Shown piece by piece: positions 57,805-64,000 of a stretch of DNA of 64,000 nucleotides (positions are counted from its first letter, which is position 1; each line of letters begins with the position of its first letter). This DNA is from Duganella sp. BJB476 (GTDB lineage: Bacteria > Pseudomonadota > Gammaproteobacteria > Burkholderiales > Burkholderiaceae_D). The stretch spans positions 310,001 through 374,000 of the forward strand of contig NZ_QVIO01000005.1 in NCBI RefSeq assembly GCF_003416895.1, in the 5' to 3' direction. A program made the position numbers and the translations under genes. The notes below the pieces were generated by a model, which saw nothing but the letters and a program-made list of their open reading frames with translations, did not search any database and was not told the origin of the DNA.

Positions 57805-59106
57805 ATGATGACATTCTCCAGGATGGCCGTGCTCGGCTTGCTATTGGTCTCGTCGCTGGCCTCCGCGCAAACGCCTTACACCGATGACGCCACCTACGTA
57901 GGCCTCGGTGGCAAGGACGGCATCAAGAAAATCGTCGATACCTTCATTCCGCTGGTGCTGGCCGATCCGCGCATCAAGGACAACTTTGCCGACTTCGACA
58001 TGGCGCAGCTCAACGTGCGCCTGCAGGAACAGTTCTGCGAATTCGCTGGCGGTCCGTGCAAGTACACCGGCAAATACCGCGACAAGACGATGGACGGCGT
58101 CGGCACCGTGCGCGACATGACCACTGTGCACCAGGATTTGAAGATCACCAATGCGATGTTCAACGCGCTGACCGAGGACTTGCAGATCGCGATGGAGCAG
58201 AATCAGGTGCCCAGCCGTGTATCGAACAAGCTGATCGCCAAGCTGGCGCCGATGCAGCGCGCCATCGTGACCACGACCACGCAGGCCAAGCCGGAGATGG
58301 GCAAGTTCCTCGCCACCGGCGGCGTCAGCCAGGTGGAAGGCGCCGGCGGCGGCGGCATCACGCCGTGGGCGCTGATCAGCGGCTACGGCACGCGCGACAG
58401 CTGGGGCGCCAATGCGCACTACACCTACATCGACACCCAGGACTACAAGCTCAACAGCTACGGCGTGGCGGTGGGCATCGCCGACCGGCTGGAGCTCTCG
58501 CTGGCGACACAGGAATTCAAGGGCAGCCTGGCGCCGCTGAACCAGCTCAACATCAAGCAGGACATCCTGGGCGTGAAGCTGAAGGTGGCGGGCGACGCCG
58601 TCTACGAGCAGGACAGCATGATGCCGCAGGTGGCGGTCGGCATCCTGTACAAGCGCAACAAGGGTGTGGGCGGACTGGGCGCGCTGGGCGTGACCAATGT
58701 GATGCAGTTGGGCGCCAAGGATGATCATGGCTACGATTACTACGTGGCGGCCACCAAGATCCTGTTCGAGCAGAGCCTGCTGCTAAACGGCACGCTGCGG
58801 GCGACGCGCGCCAATCAGATGGGCTTATTGGGATTCGGCGGCGACCAGGGCGACAGCATGCGGCTGATGCCGGAGGTGTCGATTGCCTACCTGGTCAACC
58901 GCAAGCTGGCGGTCGGCGCAGAGTACCGCCGCAAGCCGCACAACCTGGGCGTGGACCACGAGAAGGCGTATTACGACGCTTTCGTCGCCTGGTTCCCGAC
59001 CAAGCATGTCTCGCTGACGGCGGCGTACGCGCAGCTGGGCGATATCACGGTCTTCAATCCGAAACAGCAGCACGGCCTGTATCTGTCGCTGCAAACCGGT
59101 TTTTGA
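57805..59106 (+). CDS. Secreted truncated haemoglobin fused to DUF3034 outer-membrane barrel
   Basis: The 433-residue protein has a signal peptide ending SLASAQ, a truncated-haemoglobin domain (about residues 28-150), and a DUF3034 domain (about 165-433). Globin marks are YVGLGGKDGIKKIVDTFIP, VLADPRIKDNFADFDMAQLN, GGPCKYTGKYRDK and the haem His in MTTVHQDLKITN. The usual B10 Tyr is Ile, and the Cys pair FCEFAGGPC could form a disulfide. DUF3034 marks are TGGVSQVEGAGGGGITPW and GLLGFGGDQGDSMRLMPEVS, ending in the aromatic LSLQTGF of outer-membrane proteins. So haem would sit in the periplasm, tied to the outer membrane. AAGGA precedes the first ATG. Confidence 0.85.
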   Translation: MMTFSRMAVLGLLLVSSLASAQTPYTDDATYVGLGGKDGIKKIVDTFIPLVLADPRIKDNFADFDMAQLNVRLQEQFCEFAGGPCKYTGKYRDKTMDGVGTVRDMTTVHQDLKITNAMFNALTEDLQIAMEQNQVPSRVSNKLIAKLAPMQRAIVTTTTQAKPEMGKFLATGGVSQVEGAGGGGITPWALISGYGTRDSWGANAHYTYIDTQDYKLNSYGVAVGIADRLELSLATQEFKGSLAPLNQLNIKQDILGVKLKVAGDAVYEQDSMMPQVAVGILYKRNKGVGGLGALGVTNVMQLGAKDDHGYDYYVAATKILFEQSLLLNGTLRATRANQMGLLGFGGDQGDSMRLMPEVSIAYLVNRKLAVGAEYRRKPHNLGVDHEKAYYDAFVAWFPTKHVSLTAAYAQLGDITVFNPKQQHGLYLSLQTGF

Positions 59107-59127
59107 CGCTGCGCGCCGCCATGCACG

Positions 59128-59571
59128 TTAGTATGATTTGTAGGGCAGGAATTTGCCGCTCAGGACCACCTGCACGCGGTCGCCCTTGGGATCGGCTTCG
59201 CGCTGGATGTCCATCGAGAAGTCGATCGCGCTCATGATGCCGTCGCCGAACTCCTCGTGTATCAGTTCCTTGATGGTGGTGCCGTAGACGCTGACGATCT
59301 CGTACCAGCGGTAGATCAGCGGGTCGGTCGGCACCGCGGTCGGCAGCGAGCCCTTGTATGGCACGATCTGCAGCCACGCCGCCTCTTCGTCGGTCAGGCC
59401 GAACAGCGCCTGCGCCTTGTCGGCCTGGACGCGGCTGAAGGTCATCTGGCCCAGCAGCGCGGCGGTGGTCCACTCCTTGCTCTGGCCGAATTCGGCGGCG
59501 AGTTCGGCCCAGCGCAGCTGTTTGGCGACTTTGACGGACAGGATTTTTTGCGTGACTTGGTTGCGATCCAT
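59128..59571 (-). CDS. cynS: Cyanase
   Basis: Cyanase converts cyanate and bicarbonate to ammonia and CO2. The 147-residue protein has an N-terminal helical domain (VTQKILSVKVAKQLRWAELA) and the catalytic C-terminal part IYRWYEIVSVYGTTIKELIH and GDGIMSAIDFSMD, holding the active Arg, Glu and Ser. The ATG at 59571 matches the family start. Cyanate transport or CynR genes are not adjacent. It is convergent to the globin fusion with 21 bases between. Confidence 0.95.
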   Translation of the reverse strand: MDRNQVTQKILSVKVAKQLRWAELAAEFGQSKEWTTAALLGQMTFSRVQADKAQALFGLTDEEAAWLQIVPYKGSLPTAVPTDPLIYRWYEIVSVYGTTIKELIHEEFGDGIMSAIDFSMDIQREADPKGDRVQVVLSGKFLPYKSY

Positions 59572-59644
59572 GATGGGCTTTCCGGTGGTTGAGGAGAGTC
59601 CTATGCGATGCAAGTGCCGTGCCAGATAGCGGCCTTCCAGGCTT

Positions 59645-60160
59645 TTAGCCGTGCAGTGATTCTTCCAGCAGCTTGTGCAGGGCGGCGAAGTCCGGTTCGC
59701 CCAGGTAGCGCTTGAGGATCTTGCCATCCTTGCCGATGACGAAGGTGGTCGGCGTCATCGCCACGTTGCCGTAGGCTTTGGCTGCCGAGCCGTCGGCGTC
59801 GAGCGCCACCTTGAATGGCAGCTGGCGGGTTTCGGCGTAGTTCAGCACGTAGTTCGCCGGGTCGTAGCTCATCGCCACGGCGACGAACTCCAGGCCCTGG
59901 CCCTTGAACTTGTTGTAGGTGTCGACCATCTTCGGCATCTCGGCCACGCAGGTGGTGCACGAGGTGGCCCAGAAATTGACCATCACCACCTTGCCGCGCA
60001 GGCTCTCCGGCGAGATCTTCTCGCCCTTGATGCTGAGGAAGGTGACTTCCGGCGCGCTCTGGCGCTTGTTCAGCGACAGGTAGCCGCCAAAGCCGATGGC
60101 GCCGATCAGCACGGCGGCCAGCACTGGCTTGATCCAGGCGGGGGATTGCGTCTTTTGCAT
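59645..60160 (-). CDS. TlpA/ResA-like thiol-disulfide oxidoreductase
   Basis: The 171-residue protein has an N-terminal membrane anchor (VLAAVLIGAIGFGGYLSL) and a periplasmic thioredoxin fold with WATSCTTCVAEMPKM, in which Cys-Thr-Thr-Cys is the active pair. TPTTFVIGKDGKILKRYLGE near the C-terminus is the usual cis-Pro region. It reduces or oxidises envelope proteins such as cytochromes c. It follows dolP by 50 bases on the same strand. Confidence 0.92.
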   Translation of the reverse strand: MQKTQSPAWIKPVLAAVLIGAIGFGGYLSLNKRQSAPEVTFLSIKGEKISPESLRGKVVMVNFWATSCTTCVAEMPKMVDTYNKFKGQGLEFVAVAMSYDPANYVLNYAETRQLPFKVALDADGSAAKAYGNVAMTPTTFVIGKDGKILKRYLGEPDFAALHKLLEESLHG

Positions 60161-60210
60161 GATGGACCCAGGCGACTAAGGAGATGAGGCCATTATAGAC
60201 CTCCTCCGGA

Positions 60211-60861
60211 TTACGGGTTGGACGCCGACTTGCTCGGCTGGAAGCTCTTCCACTCTTCCTCGGTGATGTATTCGAACACCTTGACCACCTTGTTCACGCC
60301 GCTCACGCCGCGCGCCACGTCGGCGCCGATCTGGCCTTCGCGCTGGGTCACGCGACCCATCAGGAAGACCACGCCGCGCTCGGTCACCACCTGGTAGGAG
60401 TTGGCCGAGATATCCTTCATGTCGACCAGGCTGGCCTTGACCTTGGTGGTGATCAGGGCATCGTTGGAGCGCGAGGTGTAGCTCGACGGGCCGGCGATTT
60501 CCAGCTCGTTGATGACCGTCACCACGCCTTCGATGCCGCGCAGTTCGCGCTCGGCGGCGGCCTTCATGGCCTCGTCGCGCACTTCGCCGGTCAGCAACGC
60601 CCGGCGGTTGAAACTGTTGATGTTGGTATGACCCGCATCGCCGACGACGTTGTTGAGCTTGATGCTGCCCTTGACCTCGATCGCCCGGTCTTCCGTCTGC
60701 GCACCCAGGGTGCGGCGGTCGGTTGCGGCCAGCGTCCCGGAAATGGCGCCGCCCGCGACCAGCGCGACGCAGCCCGACAACGACGCCAGCATAGCGCCGC
60801 ACAGCACGCTCATGGCCAGCGGCCGTTGTACTTTTTTCCAGATTGCGCCGGGATTAGTCAT
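60211..60861 (-). CDS. dolP: BON-domain lipoprotein DolP
   Basis: The 216-residue lipoprotein has LCGAMLASLSGCVALVAGG as its lipobox region and two BON domains (about residues 55-125 and 135-205), for example FNRRALLTGEVRDEAMKAAA and VVFLMGRVTQREGQIGADV. DolP (formerly YraP) lies on the inner face of the outer membrane and helps BAM function and membrane integrity. It follows diaA and overlaps it by eight bases. Confidence 0.93.
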   Translation of the reverse strand: MTNPGAIWKKVQRPLAMSVLCGAMLASLSGCVALVAGGAISGTLAATDRRTLGAQTEDRAIEVKGSIKLNNVVGDAGHTNINSFNRRALLTGEVRDEAMKAAAERELRGIEGVVTVINELEIAGPSSYTSRSNDALITTKVKASLVDMKDISANSYQVVTERGVVFLMGRVTQREGQIGADVARGVSGVNKVVKVFEYITEEEWKSFQPSKSASNP

Positions 60862-61450
60862 TCACATCTCCTCCGAATAGCGCGACGTCGATGCCGTCGC
60901 AAATGCAGTGTATGGTCACCAGATGGACTTCCTGGATACGGGCAGTACGGTCGGCCGGCACGCAGATGTGCACGTCGGCGTCGGTCAACATTTTGCCGAT
61001 GGCGCCGCCGCCCTTGCCGGTCATGGCCACCACGCGCATTTCGCGCTCCAGCGCCGCTTCGATCGCCGCCATCACGTTGGCCGAGTTGCCCGAGGTGGAG
61101 AACGCCAGCAGGATGTCGCCGGCCTGGCCGAACGCCTGCACCTGCTTGGAGAAGATCTCGCGGTAACTGTAGTCGTTGGCCACCGCCGTCAGGATCGAGG
61201 TGTCGGTGGTCAGCGCCATGGCCGGCAGCGGGAAGCGTTCGCGCTCGAAGCGCCCCACCAGCTCGGCCGCGAAGTGCTGGGCGTCGGCGGCCGAACCGCC
61301 GTTGCCGCACACCAGAATCTTATTGCCGTTGGACAACGCCGAGAACATCAGCTCGATCGCTTGAGCGATGTGCGGAGCGAGGACGGTGGCGGACTGGATT
61401 TTGATTTCGGCACTTTCGTGGAAGTGCGAGAGTATGCGTTGATTATTCAT
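60854..61450 (-). CDS. diaA: SIS-domain protein DiaA/GmhA type
   Basis: The 198-residue SIS protein has NKILVCGNGGSAADAQHFAA near residue 40 and LLAFSTSGNSANVMAAIEA near residue 105. The family splits into GmhA (sedoheptulose-7-phosphate isomerase) and DiaA (DnaA initiation partner). The position between yraN and dolP is that of diaA in E. coli, which supports DiaA. The ATG at 61450 is preferred over an earlier one because it gives the usual MNNQRILSHFHESAE start. Confidence 0.85.
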   Translation of the reverse strand: MNNQRILSHFHESAEIKIQSATVLAPHIAQAIELMFSALSNGNKILVCGNGGSAADAQHFAAELVGRFERERFPLPAMALTTDTSILTAVANDYSYREIFSKQVQAFGQAGDILLAFSTSGNSANVMAAIEAALEREMRVVAMTGKGGGAIGKMLTDADVHICVPADRTARIQEVHLVTIHCICDGIDVALFGGDVND

Positions 61451-61507
61451 AGTGTGCTGATTATAGTGCAGCCGCACATCGAGCCGGACAAGCGCTGTTA
61501 AAAATGC

Positions 61508-61858
61508 TTACATTTCCAGCGCATTTTGTATCCATGACAATTTTTCGCCGTCGATGGCGACCAGGTCGAAGCGGCACGGCGGCACATTGCGGTAGCGCAG
61601 CAGGTAGAACTGGGCGGCGTGGATCAGCCGCCGCTGCTTGGCCGGGGTGACGCTGGCGGCCGCCCCGCCGAACCGGCTGAGGGCCCGGCGCCGCACTTCG
61701 ACAAACACCAGGTGGGCGCCGTGCTGCATGATCAGGTCGATCTCGCCGGCCTTGCACAGGAAATTGCGCTCGACCAACACCAGCCCGGCGGCGCTCAGGT
61801 GGGCCAGCGCCCGGTCTTCGCCGAGCCGGCCCAGCCGTTGTTGGGTGGTCTGCGGCAT
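61508..61858 (-). CDS. yraN: YraN family (UPF0102) nuclease-like protein
   Basis: The 116-residue protein has GRLGEDRALAHLSAAGLVLV, FLCKAGEIDLIMQHGAHLVF and VEVRRRALSRFGG, the UPF0102 pattern that resembles restriction-endonuclease folds (E-x-D-x-V-x). No activity is established. It lies 7 bases after the lpoA stop and in the conserved lpoA-yraN-diaA-dolP order. Confidence 0.94.
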   Translation of the reverse strand: MPQTTQQRLGRLGEDRALAHLSAAGLVLVERNFLCKAGEIDLIMQHGAHLVFVEVRRRALSRFGGAAASVTPAKQRRLIHAAQFYLLRYRNVPPCRFDLVAIDGEKLSWIQNALEM

Positions 61859-61865
61859 GGCGGTC

Positions 61866-63290
61866 TCACGGCGTGACCGGCAGCGGCACGCCGTTTTTAT
61901 ACACCGCCGGCTGCTCGACGCGCTCGAAACTGGCCGCGCCCTGGCCGAAATCGATGGTCAGCCGGCCGGTCACGCCGTCCAGCTGGAAGCGGCCGGAGCG
62001 GTGACGGACGATCTCGCGCGCCACGCGATAGGCGTCGATGCCCAGCGCGTACAGGCGCTCGATGTCGGCGCTGTTCGATTGCAGCGGATGCGGGTAGACC
62101 ATCACCGCCGGATGGTCGCGCTGGATTTGCCACGGCAGGTCCAGCAGGCGCACGCCGTCCAGCTCCTGGGTCGGGCTATTGCTGCCGCTGCCGGGGTTCA
62201 GCGCCGAGGTGCCGTAGATCGGCAGCGCGCGCAATTGCGGCGCCGGCGCCGGAACGGGCGGCGGCGGCAGCGCATCGGCGGTGCTGAAGGTCGGATTGGT
62301 CGGCTCGCTGTTGAAGGCGTCGCCGAGGGCGCCGCGCAGCTGGCGGGTCTGGTCGGCGCTCATGGCGGAAAACAGCAGGCCGGGCGGATCGTCGCGCAGG
62401 CGGGCGCGCAGTTGCACCAGCTCCGGGTCGCTGAGGTAGCCGTCGGGCGCGCTCAGCTCCACCATCTTGACCGGCAGGCCGTGGCGCTGCCACTGGGCGG
62501 CGAAGGCGGCCGCCACGCGACGCTGCCAGGGCGTGCTGGTGCTTAAAATGATGGCAGTGCTGCCGGGCAGGTCGGCGGCGGCCCACTGGGCGGCCTGGCG
62601 CGCTTCCTCTTCGATCGACAGGCCCATGGCCAGCATCAGCGGCGGCAGCGGCGCGGCGCCGGCCATGCCGTAGCCTTCCGGATAGTTCAGCGCGATGGTC
62701 GGTTTTTGCAGCAGCGGGCTGGCGGCGATGGCCGCCACGGCGGAGCGCGCCAGCGGGCCGACGATGATGTCGTCCTGTTGCTGGGCGCGGGCGTAGCTGG
62801 CCAGCACGTCCTGCGGCACGTCGCCGGTTTCCACCACGGTGACGGTGATGTTGTCGCGGTCGCGCTCCCAGGCCGCCAGGAAGCCGGCCCGCACCGACGA
62901 CGCGGCCAGGCCCAGCGTTTCGGAACGCAGCGGCAGCAGCAAGGTCATGCGGATAGTCGCGTTGGACGGTTGCGCCGTCTCGTCGGCGGCGCGCGCCGGG
63001 CCGGGAACGGCGTCCGGCGTCACGGTCAGGCCGGCGCCGGTGGGGGCGGTGCGGGCTGGCGGGGCCATGCCGGGCAGCGTGACGGCGAAGGTTTCGGCGG
63101 GCGGCGGCGTCGGTTCCGGCGGCGGCTTGGGCAGCGGCGCCGGGCGCGCCGGCGGCAGTGCGGCGGGCGCGGCACTTGTATTTGATGAGCCGGGCGCGCA
63201 CAATCCTCCGGGCGCATTGCAGAACGGCGTGCTGCACGCACTGACCAGGGCCGCAATCGCACACAGCAGCGACAACCTCACACTATTCAT
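61866..63290 (-). CDS. lpoA: LpoA-like penicillin-binding protein activator
   Basis: The 474-residue lipoprotein (signal IAALVSACSTPFCNAP) has a Pro-rich linker and a periplasmic-binding-protein-like domain (about residues 130-470), with MTLLLPLRSETLGLAASSVR at the start and LYALGIDAYRVAREI near the end. LpoA stimulates PBP1a from the outer membrane. The N-terminal TPR part of the E. coli protein is missing, as in many betaproteobacteria. The ATG at 63290 follows GGGGG. It is divergent from rsmI. Confidence 0.88.
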   Translation of the reverse strand: MNSVRLSLLCAIAALVSACSTPFCNAPGGLCAPGSSNTSAAPAALPPARPAPLPKPPPEPTPPPAETFAVTLPGMAPPARTAPTGAGLTVTPDAVPGPARAADETAQPSNATIRMTLLLPLRSETLGLAASSVRAGFLAAWERDRDNITVTVVETGDVPQDVLASYARAQQQDDIIVGPLARSAVAAIAASPLLQKPTIALNYPEGYGMAGAAPLPPLMLAMGLSIEEEARQAAQWAAADLPGSTAIILSTSTPWQRRVAAAFAAQWQRHGLPVKMVELSAPDGYLSDPELVQLRARLRDDPPGLLFSAMSADQTRQLRGALGDAFNSEPTNPTFSTADALPPPPVPAPAPQLRALPIYGTSALNPGSGSNSPTQELDGVRLLDLPWQIQRDHPAVMVYPHPLQSNSADIERLYALGIDAYRVAREIVRHRSGRFQLDGVTGRLTIDFGQGAASFERVEQPAVYKNGVPLPVTP

Positions 63291-63300
63291 CCTACCCCCA

Positions 63301-64000
63301 ATGACCGCACAAGAATCCAGCTCCATCGCCACCCTGCCCGTGATGGGCGAAATGGCGCACCAGACCTATCCTAGCGCAACCTTGTACGTCGTGGCGACCC
63401 CGATCGGCAATGTGACGGATATTAGCCTGCGGGCGCTGCATGTCTTGAGCCTGGTCAACGCCGTGGCCTGCGAGGACACCCGCAACACCGCCCAATTGAT
63501 GACCCGTTTCGGCCTGCACAAGCCGCTGATCGCCGCCCACCAGCACAACGAGCGCGAAGTGGCGGAAACGCTGATCGCCCGCCTGCAGGCCGGCGAGCGC
63601 ATCGCGCTGGTGTCGGATGCGGGTACGCCGGCCGTGTCCGATCCGGGCGCGCGCATCGTCGACGCGGTGCGGGCGGCCGGCTTGCGTGTGCTGCCGCTGC
63701 CGGGCGCCTCGGCGGCGGTGACGGCCTTGTCGGCCAGCGGCCTGGTGAACGACCAGTTTTACTTCGTGGGCTTTTTGCCGGCCAAGGCCAAGCAGCGCGA
63801 GAACTTCCTCGGCACGCTGCGCGCGGTGACGGCCACCATGGTGTTCTACGAGGCGCCGCACCGCATCCTCGATTGCGCCACGGCGCTGGCGGCGGTGTTC
63901 GAGCCGGAGCGCCAGGTGGTGTTCGCGCGCGAGCTGACCAAGATGTTCGAGGAAATCCACCGTTGTCCGCTGTCCGAGGCGGAAGCGTGGATCAAGGCCG
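63301..64000 (+). CDS. rsmI: 16S rRNA (cytidine(1402)-2'-O)-methyltransferase, partial
   Basis: RsmI methylates the 2'-O of C1402 of 16S rRNA using SAM. The visible 233 residues have LYVVATPIGNVTDISLRALH, ACEDTRNTAQLMTRFGL, LVSDAGTPAVSDPGARIV and LPGASAAVTALSASGL, all tetrapyrrole-methylase-like family marks. The window ends inside the gene. The first ATG at 63301 is only 10 bases from the lpoA start and lacks a ribosome site; ATG at 63343 or 63352 (MAHQTYPSATLYVV) would leave room for promoters and fits the usual N-terminus better. Confidence 0.95.
   Translation, partial: MTAQESSSIATLPVMGEMAHQTYPSATLYVVATPIGNVTDISLRALHVLSLVNAVACEDTRNTAQLMTRFGLHKPLIAAHQHNEREVAETLIARLQAGERIALVSDAGTPAVSDPGARIVDAVRAAGLRVLPLPGASAAVTALSASGLVNDQFYFVGFLPAKAKQRENFLGTLRAVTATMVFYEAPHRILDCATALAAVFEPERQVVFARELTKMFEEIHRCPLSEAEAWIKA

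Overview
The window is gene-dense, GC-rich chromosomal DNA from a betaproteobacterium, most likely Oxalobacteraceae (Duganella/Massilia/Janthinobacterium-like). This is inferred from gene families, gene order and codon use; no rRNA gene is present to fix it. I saw no tRNA, rRNA, CRISPR array, insertion sequence or prophage. The first gene and the last gene (rsmI) are cut by the window edges.

Layout. 1-9.5 kb is housekeeping: a chalcone-isomerase-like secreted protein, yfhL ferredoxin, coaD, rsmD, a lipoprotein, glmU, an Lrp/AsnC regulator and glmS. A 370-bp gap after glmU holds four identical DnaA-box 9-mers. 7.8-11 kb is an aspartate decarboxylation module (AspT antiporter and aspartate 4-decarboxylase). 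11-13.3 kb is accessory: a decayed DUF2268-type peptidase gene, a lipoprotein of seven 18-residue Cys repeats, an NTF2-like protein and a TMEM175-like channel. 13.3-21 kb has an iron-uptake pair (PKHD dioxygenase and catecholate TonB receptor with a Fur box), a 1183-residue hybrid histidine kinase and a secreted alpha/beta hydrolase.

21.3-35.3 kb is an oxygen-response block: a DUF2892/sigma pair, an Fnr with all four cluster cysteines, and the whole cbb3 oxidase locus (ccoNOQPG-fixH and ccoI-ccoS) joined to hemN and an Aer-like chemoreceptor. FNR boxes sit before ccoN (two) and before aer-hemN (one), each with a well-placed -10, so the regulator and its probable targets are in the same window. 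Divergent from aer is a glutamate-racemase homologue that has lost both catalytic cysteines.

35-49 kb holds a PAS/GGDEF/EAL protein, DUF808, LysE, a FecR/DUF6600 protein, a CII-like regulator, a YjfK/YjfJ (DUF2491/PspA) set, ybeD, a LysR-GST pair inserted before lipB-lipA, and a toxin-antitoxin pair whose toxin has an internal deletion.

49.6-59.1 kb is the most interesting region. A five-gene minus-strand set (TonB receptor, DUF4331 protein, small lipoprotein, tetratricopeptide-like protein, HupE/UreJ-like membrane protein) lies divergent to an ECF sigma factor and its RskA-type anti-sigma factor. The receptor and DUF4331 genes share an identical -35-like TTTGAATCCG, a 15-nt spacer and CGTAYAT, which I read as the promoter of this sigma factor. 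Next to it lies a secreted truncated haemoglobin fused to a DUF3034 outer-membrane barrel. The window ends with cyanase, a TlpA-like thioredoxin and the conserved dolP-diaA-yraN-lpoA / rsmI cluster.
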